From positions 1 through 35,185 of the forward strand of contig NZ_QFRJ01000021.1 of NCBI RefSeq assembly GCF_003143775.1: 35,185 nucleotides of DNA, read 5' to 3'. Every line of letters begins with the position of its first letter. Position 1 is the stretch's first letter. Shown here piece after piece: positions 1 to 8,129 of this stretch. The notes beneath the pieces were generated by a model. It saw only the letters and a program-made list of their open reading frames with translations. It did no database searches and was not told the origin of the DNA. The position numbers were made by a program, and so were the translations under genes. Source of the DNA: Brumimicrobium oceani. GTDB lineage: Bacteria > Bacteroidota > Bacteroidia > Flavobacteriales_D > Crocinitomicaceae.

Positions 1-188
1 TAAAATACTGTATTTTTGATACTCATAATTGGGTGTGCTAAAAGTGTATGTTTTTTATGTTTAAGCACTTTAAAAATAACACTTTGCACCCTTTTATCCT
101 ATCTTTCTATGAATTTTTCGGGTTAAAGCACAAACAAGAGATAGTTCACCTTACTATTCTAAACGAATTAATTCTATGACCAAAAGAA
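1..188. other. Intergenic DNA, no gene seen
   Basis: AT-rich sequence at the left edge of the window. I found no open frame of useful length, no RNA gene and no clear promoter on either strand. It lies downstream of the minus-strand gene that ends at 241, beyond its terminator. Confidence 0.5.
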
Positions 189-218
189 AAAAGCGTTTCC
201 CAAATGAGAAACGCTTTT
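189..218 (-). terminator. Rho-independent terminator of the lamin-tail protein gene
   Basis: A perfect 11-bp inverted repeat (arms 189-199 and 208-218, core AAAAGCGTTTC/GAAACGCTTTT) encloses an 8-nt loop. Read on the minus strand the stem is followed by a T-rich tail (complement of 181-190). It lies 22 bp beyond the stop codon at 241. Confidence 0.9.
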
Positions 219-240
219 CTAAATTTATTAAAGTCAACTT

Positions 241-2448
241 TTATTGCTTTACGATCTTAAAGGTTTTTTGTGCTTTTTCGTTGTAAACACGTAATGTGTA
301 AATTCCTTTTTGAAGATAATCAATTGAAATAGTCGCTTTCGACGTGTTGTTTAGCAAGTTATTTTCAACCAATACTACTCTACCATTCATATCTAAAATT
401 TCCACTTTTAAAGATGAAGTGTTTGAAGGATTTAAGATTGATAAAACGCTTGTAGCTGGGTTTGGATATACAGAAATATCAGACATCATTTCTTGGTCGA
501 CACTCAAATAATCGCAACCTCCATCAACTACAACGCTATAAAAAGCTGTATCAGGATCACAGTTTAAAGAAGTGGATACAATATATCTGTATTCGTAAGT
601 TCCTGCCAACGCTATCGAATTAACACCCGAAACTGATGTATTTGTAAAGTCTAACCATGTTCCTACAGTGCCCAAGCTACTTAACGTATCGAAATCTATT
701 GGCTCATTCATACAAACAGTAACTGTATCTCCAGTTCCAGCATCATTTGGACTTTCAATTGTTAGATCCAATGTTACGATTGAATCACAACCATTCGCTG
801 CTCCACCAACGATTGTTGACGTTGCTGTACTGTTTGAAGCAGTGTAAGTCATTCCATCAATCCAAGTGAAACTTCCACAAGCTGTTTGAATATCTGTTCC
901 CGTTACTGCACTGTTGATTGTTAAATCTAGGGTCACAATTGAATCACAACCATTCGCCGCTCCACCAACGATTGTTGAAGTTGCTGTATTGTTTGAAGCA
1001 GTGTAAGTTACTCCATCAATCCAAGTATAACTTCCACAAGCTACCTGAACATCTGTTCCCGTTACTGCACTGTTGATTGTTAAATCTAGGGTCACAATTG
1101 AATCACAACCATTTGCCGCTCCACCAACGATTGTTGAAGTTGCTGTATTGTTTGAAGCAGTGTAAGTTACTCCATCAATCCAAGTATAACTTCCACAAGC
1201 TACCTGAACATCTGTTCCTGTTGTTGCGTTATTGATTGTTAAATCTAGGGTCACAATTGAATCACAACCATTTGCCGCTCCACCAACGATTGTTGACGTT
1301 GCTGTATTGTTTGAAGCAGTGTATATTACACCATCAATCCAAGTGAAACTTCCACAAGCTGTTTGAACATCTGTTCCTGTTGCAACTGGGTTGATTGTTA
1401 AATCTAAAGTTACTATTGAATCACAACCATTCGCTGCTCCACCAACGATTGTTGAAGTTGCTGTACTGTTTGAAGCAGTATATGTTACACCATCAATCCA
1501 AGTGAAACTTCCACAAGCTGTTTGAACATCTGTTCCTGTTGCAACTGGGTTAATTGTTAAATCTAAAGTTACAATTGAGTCACAACCATTTGCCGCTCCA
1601 CCAACTATTGTTGAAGTTGCTGCGTTGTTTGAAGCAGTGTAAGTCATTCCATCAATCCATGTGAAACTTCCACAAGCTACCTGAACATCGGTTCCTATTG
1701 TTGCGTTGTTAATTGTTAAATCAATTGTCATAACAGAATCACATCCTGCTGCGTTTGGAATTGTATCCAAATATATTCCACTAGTTGTGTACACCTCATC
1801 TCCACTTGGCACTGTATAGCTAGCACATGCAACTGCTGTAAAAGATGATACAGAGTTACAAAGTGTTAAACAAACATTATCTGCTGCACCAGGACTAGCA
1901 AGGGCAACATTACCATTGATAGTAACACCACTATTTGTTGTTGAAGCAAACCAATTCGATCCATCATCATTGTCAGAATTTGGATCACACAAAACAAGGG
2001 AAGCACCACCTCCATCTGGATTACCAGAGGAAAATCCGCTAGGCCATACTCCACTGTCATCGTAATCCACCTGGTCCACAGTGATTCCTCCTGCATCTAC
2101 TAGAACGATGTTTTCTCCTCCATTGGATAAACCACCTGAAGTCCATTCAATTGCAGTTGAATATCCAAATACATTTTGTATAGCTCCCGCGTCAACTGCG
2201 ACTACTACGTATTCTCCCGGGTTCATTGTAACAGCGCCAAAGGTATGTGATACACCTTGAGAAAATGACCATCCAGTAAGATCAACATTCGTGATACCAT
2301 TATTATAAAGTTCAATAAACTCTAATGAATCGGTACCTGACTCTGGTGGGTTATACATTATTTCAGTAATCACAATGTCTTGTGCAATTAATTCACTTGA
2401 AAAAGTGATCATTAATGCGGTTAGCATAAAAAGGTAAAGTTTCTTCAT
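241..2448 (-). CDS. Lamin-tail-domain surface protein with six 53-aa tandem repeats and a T9SS sorting domain
   Basis: A 735-aa exported protein. Residues 1-22 form a signal peptide (MKKLYLFMLTALMITFSSEL, then IAQ). Residues about 23-190 resemble a lamin tail domain (motif ITEIMYNP, then SLEFIELYN and DLTGWSF). After a divergent Cys-rich unit come six 53-residue repeats with the signature ACGSFTWIDG...NGCDSIVTLDLTI, encoded at 742-1695. The last ~80 residues are a T9SS type A sorting domain (VYPNPATSVLSI, NGRVVLVE, KGIYTLRVY, FKIVKQ). In this family the sorting domain directs outer-membrane passage and cell-surface attachment or release. The two cysteines per repeat could form disulfides (inference). 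The ligand is unknown; an adhesive or structural surface role is likely. The gene appears monocistronic, with its own terminator at 189-218. Confidence 0.88.
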   Translation of the reverse strand: MKKLYLFMLTALMITFSSELIAQDIVITEIMYNPPESGTDSLEFIELYNNGITNVDLTGWSFSQGVSHTFGAVTMNPGEYVVVAVDAGAIQNVFGYSTAIEWTSGGLSNGGENIVLVDAGGITVDQVDYDDSGVWPSGFSSGNPDGGGASLVLCDPNSDNDDGSNWFASTTNSGVTINGNVALASPGAADNVCLTLCNSVSSFTAVACASYTVPSGDEVYTTSGIYLDTIPNAAGCDSVMTIDLTINNATIGTDVQVACGSFTWIDGMTYTASNNAATSTIVGGAANGCDSIVTLDLTINPVATGTDVQTACGSFTWIDGVTYTASNSTATSTIVGGAANGCDSIVTLDLTINPVATGTDVQTACGSFTWIDGVIYTASNNTATSTIVGGAANGCDSIVTLDLTINNATTGTDVQVACGSYTWIDGVTYTASNNTATSTIVGGAANGCDSIVTLDLTINSAVTGTDVQVACGSYTWIDGVTYTASNNTATSTIVGGAANGCDSIVTLDLTINSAVTGTDIQTACGSFTWIDGMTYTASNSTATSTIVGGAANGCDSIVTLDLTIESPNDAGTGDTVTVCMNEPIDFDTLSSLGTVGTWLDFTNTSVSGVNSIALAGTYEYRYIVSTSLNCDPDTAFYSVVVDGGCDYLSVDQEMMSDISVYPNPATSVLSILNPSNTSSLKVEILDMNGRVVLVENNLLNNTSKATISIDYLQKGIYTLRVYNEKAQKTFKIVKQ
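742..1695 (-). repeat. Six tandem 159-bp repeats inside the lamin-tail gene
   Basis: Six consecutive in-frame units of 159 bp (53 codons) encode the ACGS[FY]TWIDG repeat. Period and frame are exact throughout. The fourth and fifth units are almost identical at the DNA level while the outer units have diverged, which points to recent unit duplication. Units differ mainly in the linker (NPVAT, NNATT, NSAVT). Confidence 0.95.
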
Positions 2449-3125
2449 CTTAAATAAAGCTTGTTTTTATTCTCGCAATCTTGCGAAAATTTAATTAATA
2501 TTTTTTTCGAGCTGTAAAGATAGAATGAAAAGTTAGAAGAACGACTTTTTGGATGTTACCAAATTGTGATGTCAGATAAGATTTAGGAACAATAACACTC
2601 TACAGCATCTAACTTGCTAAAAACGAGAGAATAGCGAGGCAAACCACATATGAGAAAAATATTATAATTAAAATTCTTTACCCATGGGTTTGGATTCAGC
2701 TTAGAATATCCAAACTTTTTAGAACTAGGTAGATTGAATTTCAATTAAAGTTCAAATTACTTCCAGACAAACCCTTCATCAATTCAGTTCTGGATTAAAC
2801 TAATAAACGTAGAGCGTTTTATAATAAAAAAAGCTTATCTGGAATTTTACCAGTTGTTTGATATACTACAATAAAAAGTACTCTCTTTAACTTGGCCAGA
2901 CCCTTCCATATTTGAAAATCTTAATTTTCAAATATGGAAGGATGACAGTTTTTTCCTCTCGCTTGAAATATGACCCTAGCCTAAAGTCATCCTGGTGTGA
3001 ATTTCTTTTTTCAACTGGTTGGAAATAGAAATTTGCGAAGGATGTTGTCAGTTAACCGCTTATTCACATTATTGATAGGTTAGATATATTTACTGGTTAA
3101 GTATCGGATAGGCATTTAATAAAAA
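2449..3125. other. Long gene-free interval with one strong hairpin
   Basis: No convincing coding frame was found in this interval on either strand. It contains a short 6-bp hairpin at 2473-2486 in the leader of the lamin-tail gene and the 18-bp stem at 2902-2941. A TATCTTTA sequence on the minus strand (2515-2522) could be a -7 box for the lamin-tail gene, but no -33 element was seen. The interval might hold a decayed mobile element; nothing recognisable remains. Confidence 0.5.
2902..2941. repeat. Perfect 18-bp inverted repeat with a 4-nt loop
   Basis: Arms at 2902-2919 (CCTTCCATATTTGAAAAT) and 2924-2941 pair perfectly around CTTA. Neither side has a T-tract, so it is not a standard intrinsic terminator, and it is over 350 bp from the nearest gene end. 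It may be a palindromic dispersed repeat or the remnant of a mobile element; the function is unknown. Confidence 0.85.
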
Positions 3126-3155
3126 AACCAGTTACGCATGACTATGTAACTGGTT
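3126..3155 (-). terminator. Rho-independent terminator of the three-gene secreted-protein operon
   Basis: A perfect 10-bp stem (3126-3135 AACCAGTTAC with 3146-3155) and 10-nt loop. On the minus strand it is followed immediately by seven T (complement of 3121-3127). It lies about 120 bp beyond the stop of the beta-helix gene. Confidence 0.88.
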
Positions 3156-3276
3156 ATATTCAATAATTACAAGGAATATCTGAGTAAAAATGAATCCATT
3201 ATTTAACTTTGATCGTATTTTTATTCCAAATACAATTAAGCTTAGATTTAGATTTCTGGTTGTATTCAGTTAAAAA

Positions 3277-4839
3277 TCATTTAACAATTTTACTAGATTG
3301 GCCTTTATGGTCAACATATTCAACATTAACGAAGTATACTCCTGCATCTAGCGCTGATAAGTCAGTCGTATAACTTTTCGAATTCACCTCATGTGATTCA
3401 TAAACCACTTGACCCATCGCGTTGCTAATTACAACACTTTCAATTCTAGCATTCGACTTAATGTGTACTTCTTCAGTAAAAGGATTAGGAAACACGTTAA
3501 AATTAACATCTGCAACGCGCTCTATATTTGCTGTTTCATCATATTGATACGCACCAATCGAGAGGTTACCCTGCCCATCAAATCTTGGATTTCCAGCTAA
3601 ATCAATTGTTGGATATTCTTGCCCATAAAATGAGTTATTTAAATATTGACTATCGTAGTAATTTAAATCTCCCGTAGTTTGATACGGCATTATTGGTGTG
3701 TAGTCTTCGCTGGCATAATCAGTAAATGGAGATGAATTAATGACTTGTGTATTTGACAAGTTCAAGTTATCTGCAAAATCCTGAACGTTTTGATTAGAAC
3801 TCGTATTTGATGTATTCAATGTACCTGTTACACTACTACCATGTATACTCTCTCCAAATATATCTGTTACGCCAGGGTTATTATAGAAAATATTATTGTT
3901 TACAAATGCGTGAAGCGAACTCCCTCCACCTCCATGTTGATAGACGATAAGTGATGAAACATTATTTGCATTATTTCCGTTTTGTGGGTTGTTAACGAAG
4001 GTGTTGTTTGTCAAAAATAAATCAATATCACTACCACCATAGGCTGTAAACTTTGCACATGTGCCCATATGAAATGAAGACTCTGAAGTATTGTTTTTAA
4101 ACAAGTTGTTTATAAAATGAACATCAGCATAAATACTGTTCGAACTTGTAATTCTAAATTCTATGGTGCTAGAAGTTGAAGCATCTGTATTAACATTATC
4201 CTCAATTCTATTATTAAACATGTAGAATCCACTAGTATTGAAATCAGTATAATACAATACTCCAGCTCTGCTATTCGCAACATTTTCTCTAATGATACAA
4301 TTCGAAATTTGCAAGTTTTCAAGTGAGCTACTAATTACATTAATTCCACCGCCCGATTCAGTTGTACTATATGCACCTTCTATAATTAATCCGTCAAACA
4401 AAGCACGGTTAGTACTTTGAACTTTAAATACATGCGCTGCATTATCATGCATCATATATGGATTTGAACTACTTGGAGCTCCTATATCATTCCAACCTAC
4501 ATCTCCGCTTATAATAGTTGGGTGATTCTTTATATCCCTTTGATTAAGATCTGTTTCATTACCTGCAAACCCACCATATAATAGAGCATTATTATCCACT
4601 ATGAAGCTTTGAGTATTGGATAATCTTGTGTAGAAGCCTTCTGCAATCCATATTTCTGATCCATTATAATTACTAGAACTTGCTACATGCAAAAGCGCGT
4701 CGTTTAAATCTGTGAAGGCATCTGCCCATGAACTTCCATCATTACTACCGGTAGCATCATCATCTACATATAATCTATTTAACGCTGAAGCCGACAAGCT
4801 TATTGCTATAGCCAAAAATGTTGTGTACAATTTTTTCAT
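3277..4839 (-). CDS. Secreted parallel beta-helix protein with a T9SS sorting domain
   Basis: About 520 residues. The ATG at 4839 is chosen because it directly starts a signal peptide (MKKLYTTFLAIAISLSASA); the frame can be extended two codons to a TTG next to the upstream stop. The mature N-terminus (LYVDDDATGSNDGSSWADAF) is the usual opening of right-handed beta-helix surface proteins of the choice-of-anchor Q / pectate-lyase-like fold. Asn- and Ser-rich coils follow (IISGDVGW, IIRENVANSRAG, NNTFVNNPQNG). The C-terminus is a T9SS type A domain (NVFPNPFTEEVHI, ALDAGVYFVNV, KIVK). No polysaccharide-lyase catalytic motif could be assigned, so an adhesin or structural role is as likely as an enzyme. 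It is the last gene of the operon, only 6 bp after the upstream stop, so translational coupling is probable. Confidence 0.82.
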   Translation of the reverse strand: MKKLYTTFLAIAISLSASALNRLYVDDDATGSNDGSSWADAFTDLNDALLHVASSSNYNGSEIWIAEGFYTRLSNTQSFIVDNNALLYGGFAGNETDLNQRDIKNHPTIISGDVGWNDIGAPSSSNPYMMHDNAAHVFKVQSTNRALFDGLIIEGAYSTTESGGGINVISSSLENLQISNCIIRENVANSRAGVLYYTDFNTSGFYMFNNRIEDNVNTDASTSSTIEFRITSSNSIYADVHFINNLFKNNTSESSFHMGTCAKFTAYGGSDIDLFLTNNTFVNNPQNGNNANNVSSLIVYQHGGGGSSLHAFVNNNIFYNNPGVTDIFGESIHGSSVTGTLNTSNTSSNQNVQDFADNLNLSNTQVINSSPFTDYASEDYTPIMPYQTTGDLNYYDSQYLNNSFYGQEYPTIDLAGNPRFDGQGNLSIGAYQYDETANIERVADVNFNVFPNPFTEEVHIKSNARIESVVISNAMGQVVYESHEVNSKSYTTDLSALDAGVYFVNVEYVDHKGQSSKIVK

Positions 4840-4845
4840 TTTCAA

Positions 4846-6882
4846 TTATTTTTTGACTAACTTATATTTCGATTGAACCCCATCTGCTTCTATTGTTACA
4901 AAATAAACTCCAGGAGAATCGTTTAAGTTAAGATTTACTTTTTGTGTAGATTTATAACCATTAGAATATACTTCTTTTCCAGTAATGTCCGTAATGTAAA
5001 TTGTTAAAGATTGAATCGTTTCTCCCAAGTCTATTGAGAATTCACCGTTTGTAGGATTAGGGTAAATGGAAATATTCAAAGCAGATTCAAAATCTTCAAT
5101 TCCAGCTGTACCGCAATTTTCACTCCAAGATGCAGTTGCATCTTTAGTCCAACCAGAATTGGTTGTTGGATCAAAACCACTATCGTGTTGAATACAAGTT
5201 AAACTAGGGTTGTTTTCAGACTTCATGGCTGTAATATTACTATTGTTACCATTAGCCACATTTAAACTTGTTAAGTTGTTACCATTACACTCCAGATATG
5301 TTAATGCTGTATTTGCGCTTACATCTAAACTTGTTAATTGATTATTACGACATGACACCCAAGTTAAAGCTGTGTTAGAAGATAAATCTATGTTAGTTAA
5401 TAGATTTGACGGGCAATCTAATACTGTTAAAGAAGTAAAAGCTTCAATTCCTGTAAGATCGCTAACACCTATGCCAGGCAAAAAAATGCTTCCTGTATAG
5501 GCTTGTGCTTCTGTTTCACAAATTTCACCATCTCCGTCTGTATCAATTACTCCTGTACCTGCAAAAAGTCCTCCTGTACCATGTTGTAATAACGCACCTT
5601 TAAAATTGGCATCTGGTATGTTTACAATGTTAGCACAGCTAGAATTACAATTTGTGCTCCAAGATGCAGTTGCATCTTTATTCCAACCTTGGCCTTGAGA
5701 ATAAGGTACAGGTGTATAACCAGCATCATGTTGTATACAAGTTAGGTTAGGGTTGTTATGCGCAAACATTGTTGACATTAAATTGTTGTTTCCATTTGCA
5801 ACATTTAAACTTGTTAATTGGTTAAGACTACAATCTAATCTAATTAAAGCTGTATTTGCTGAAACATCTAAGTTAGTTAAGTTATTTTGCATACAATTTA
5901 ATTCTGTTATAGCAGTAAAAGCTTCAATTCCTGTAAGATCGTTTATCCCTTGACCAACTAAGAATATATTTCCTGTGTAGGCTTGCGCTTCTGATTCGCA
6001 AATTTCACCGTCTCCGTCAGTATCTATCGGGTAAATTCCTGGGCCTGTAATTATTGTACCAAGTTCTAGTAACCTAGTTTTAAAATTAGCATCTGGTATG
6101 TTTACAATGTTAGCACAGTTAGAAGAAGCGTTTTTCTCGTTATATAATGCAGTTATATCCGTTTGAGTAATAGGGAATTCATAAAAACGGAAATTGTCAA
6201 TTTTTAAATCTTGAGATGTACCGTTTCCTGTTGCCTGTGAAGGTAAATAAATGTCTAAACCTCCAAAAACCCAAAGACTATATAAGCTAACTGGATATTG
6301 CTCATCCATAACTTCAACATCATCAAGATAGGTATGTAAATAATATTTTCCTTCAATCGCCGAATAAATCAATTTTACGGCTAAATGATGCCATTCGTTA
6401 TCTAAATAACTTTCAAAAGAATTATACGAACCAGAAGGGCTTGTCCCAAAAGACGCTTGATCAACCGTTAAAGTATTAGTGTTATTGGCGTTATCAAGGA
6501 CGTTAATTGTTAATCCATTACTACTACCTGGGTCTTTTAATTCTAATAACTTAAAATCACCAGTTCCTTGATTTGCTTTAAACCAAAAACTGACTACGTA
6601 TTCTTTTACATTTCCAGAAAAAGTAATGTTTCCTACATTGCTAAGCGATGCTCCGTCAGGCGAAATAGCACTAGTTGCTGTTTCTATTCCTTGAACATAG
6701 CTAACTGTCCCTGATGATGTTAGACCTCCAGCGTTATATGTGCTTCCGCTCGTTTCTATTAAGTCATTATTGTCAAATTTATATTCTACAACTAAATCTT
6801 GTGTAGGTATTTGTTGGGCATTAAGCACTCCTCCCAAAGAAGAAAGAGCAATAGCCGATAATATTAGTATTGTTTTTTTCAT
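4846..6882 (-). CDS. Secreted LamG-like / leucine-rich-repeat protein with two EF-hand-type loops and a T9SS sorting domain
   Basis: 678 residues. A signal peptide (ending VLNAQQ) is followed by a concanavalin-like/LamG jelly roll at about 28-250 (LVVEYKFDNNDL, VVSFWFKANQG, NEWHHLAVKL, LKIDNFRFYE). Next come two homologous ~160-aa modules that each begin CANIVNIPDANFK. Each contains a 12-residue loop DTDGDGEICE[ST]E (residues 287-298 and 447-458) that fits the EF-hand Ca2+ pattern DxDxDGxIxxxE. Each then has short leucine-rich repeats (LTSLDVSANTALTYLECNGN). The T9SS domain follows (ISIYPNPTNGEFSI, SPGVYFVTIEADG, YKLVKK). The protein is probably a calcium-dependent surface binding protein (inference). 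It is the middle gene of the operon: 21 bp after the upstream gene and 6 bp before the next start. Confidence 0.83.
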   Translation of the reverse strand: MKKTILILSAIALSSLGGVLNAQQIPTQDLVVEYKFDNNDLIETSGSTYNAGGLTSSGTVSYVQGIETATSAISPDGASLSNVGNITFSGNVKEYVVSFWFKANQGTGDFKLLELKDPGSSNGLTINVLDNANNTNTLTVDQASFGTSPSGSYNSFESYLDNEWHHLAVKLIYSAIEGKYYLHTYLDDVEVMDEQYPVSLYSLWVFGGLDIYLPSQATGNGTSQDLKIDNFRFYEFPITQTDITALYNEKNASSNCANIVNIPDANFKTRLLELGTIITGPGIYPIDTDGDGEICESEAQAYTGNIFLVGQGINDLTGIEAFTAITELNCMQNNLTNLDVSANTALIRLDCSLNQLTSLNVANGNNNLMSTMFAHNNPNLTCIQHDAGYTPVPYSQGQGWNKDATASWSTNCNSSCANIVNIPDANFKGALLQHGTGGLFAGTGVIDTDGDGEICETEAQAYTGSIFLPGIGVSDLTGIEAFTSLTVLDCPSNLLTNIDLSSNTALTWVSCRNNQLTSLDVSANTALTYLECNGNNLTSLNVANGNNSNITAMKSENNPSLTCIQHDSGFDPTTNSGWTKDATASWSENCGTAGIEDFESALNISIYPNPTNGEFSIDLGETIQSLTIYITDITGKEVYSNGYKSTQKVNLNLNDSPGVYFVTIEADGVQSKYKLVKK

Positions 6883-6903
6883 CTTTTAATTTATTTAAGT
6901 TGA

Positions 6904-7995
6904 TTAGTTTTTATATTTCATTGCATCATTTGGATTCACATAGTAGATTCTTTGGTCGTTATACAGCATATACGTTTTTCCAAAGTTTCCTCCTCCAACA
7001 TAATCTTGAGCGATGTAAAAACCTTCGCGTTTATAATTACCTTGAGGTGTTTTCATTACCACAATAGCTTTGGCTACTCGTTTTAATGTTGCTCCAGTAA
7101 AAGGATGTTTTTTAATTTCCCAATCTGTTGAAGTCACATAAGCATAGATTACTTCTTCTTTCCATTTGTACCCTTTTGCAGTTCTTTGAATCAAAGCCAA
7201 AGCGTCAGATTTCAAAGCCGCGTCTTTCATTCCTTCTGCAGGCAATGGCTTCGCATCTTTAATTTCATCGTTTTTCCACATGGCACGTAATGCATCAAAT
7301 TTCTCAAAAACAACTTGCGATGTGTACTCTACATTTTTTTGGTACTCTTTAAACTTCGTAGTGTCTTTGGCAGCGATGATGAAAGATTCTGGTGTAATAT
7401 TGTTCATCCACTGGTGTCCAATCTCATCATTTTTATGGTATACATTAGCACCTATTAAAATTACACCTGGTTCTAACAATAAACATTCTGCATTATACCA
7501 AGAAGATGGTCCACCTGTCATTCCCATTTGAAACATTACATTTCCTTTGTCAGCAGATGACTTATATCGATCTGGCACCATTGCATAATTTGAGTTTCCT
7601 TCATCCCAATGAATTTGCATAGTGTGTTTTTCTTGGTCGTATTCAATTGCAAACCCTAAATAAGCTTTTGCAGTATCCTTACTGAAATGGTTGGCAGGTG
7701 CTTCAATGGCAAAGGTATTGATGTAATAATTTCCAGAGAAATCAATATCATCTGTATAATCTGCGGTGTGTACTCCTTTAATAATCATTTGACCGTTTTC
7801 TGCCACAAACAATCGATCATGGTCCGCATAAGTTTGCTCATCTAATTCTTTTTCACCAATAACAGGCATTGATGCAGACTTTACACTCGCTTTAGAATTC
7901 TCAATTTTGTTCTTTGCATTTTTTAGTGCACCAAGCTGAGCTGTGGAGTAACTACCAAGGCAAAGTAATGCGATAAACAGGGTGATCTTGTTCAT
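6904..7995 (-). CDS. Exported protein of unknown function, first gene of the LytTR-linked operon
   Basis: 363 residues with a clear signal peptide (MNKITLFIALLCLGSYSTAQ). I do not recognise the family. The mature part starts with a Lys/Ala-rich amphipathic stretch (LGALKNAKNKIENSKASVKS), then a mixed alpha/beta region with several aromatic motifs (GPSSWYNAECLLLEPG, YVTSTDWEIKKHPFTG, GFYIAQDYVGGGNFGKTYML). It has no lipobox and no T9SS sorting domain, so a periplasmic or outer-membrane-associated location is more likely than surface export by T9SS. It heads the operon with the two T9SS proteins (21-bp gap) and is divergent from the histidine kinase across 134 bp. Its position suggests a role in the same regulated surface function. 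Confidence 0.75.
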   Translation of the reverse strand: MNKITLFIALLCLGSYSTAQLGALKNAKNKIENSKASVKSASMPVIGEKELDEQTYADHDRLFVAENGQMIIKGVHTADYTDDIDFSGNYYINTFAIEAPANHFSKDTAKAYLGFAIEYDQEKHTMQIHWDEGNSNYAMVPDRYKSSADKGNVMFQMGMTGGPSSWYNAECLLLEPGVILIGANVYHKNDEIGHQWMNNITPESFIIAAKDTTKFKEYQKNVEYTSQVVFEKFDALRAMWKNDEIKDAKPLPAEGMKDAALKSDALALIQRTAKGYKWKEEVIYAYVTSTDWEIKKHPFTGATLKRVAKAIVVMKTPQGNYKREGFYIAQDYVGGGNFGKTYMLYNDQRIYYVNPNDAMKYKN

Positions 7996-8025
7996 TTTTC
8001 TTAGATTTTTATTTTAAATTCAGAG

Positions 8026-8033
8026 CAAATTAA
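8026..8033 (-). promoter_or_regulatory. Possible -7 box of the secreted-protein operon
   Basis: On the minus strand the sequence TTAATTTG differs by one base from the Bacteroidota -7 consensus TAnnTTTG and lies about 30 bp before the ATG at 7995. No good -33 element was seen. That would fit a promoter needing an activator bound at the direct repeats about 30 bp further upstream. Weak on its own. Confidence 0.3.
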
Positions 8034-8061
8034 ACAAGAAGAGGTCAAATTATTTGTAAGC

Positions 8062-8096
8062 AATTGCTGAACAACAGATATAATTGCTAAACGACA
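8062..8096. promoter_or_regulatory. Direct-repeat operator candidate for the LytTR regulator
   Basis: Two 15-bp direct repeats, AATTGCTGAACAACA (8062-8076) and AATTGCTAAACGACA (8082-8096), match at 13 of 15 positions and are spaced 20 bp start to start, about two helical turns. LytTR-family regulators are known to bind paired direct repeats about two turns apart, typically just upstream of the promoter. The pair lies in the 134-bp gap between the operon at 3277-7995 and the kinase/regulator genes, so one site could control both. That the repeats are seen is certain; the binding protein is inference. Confidence 0.55.
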
Positions 8097-8129
8097 AAAC
8101 CATCGATTTTTTTTATATTAATTTTGAAT

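Noticed and set aside
1866-2096. Frame shifted relative to the lamin-tail gene, and similar shadows over other genes
   Set aside because: Fully inside better supported genes, with no start context, domain or codon pattern of their own.
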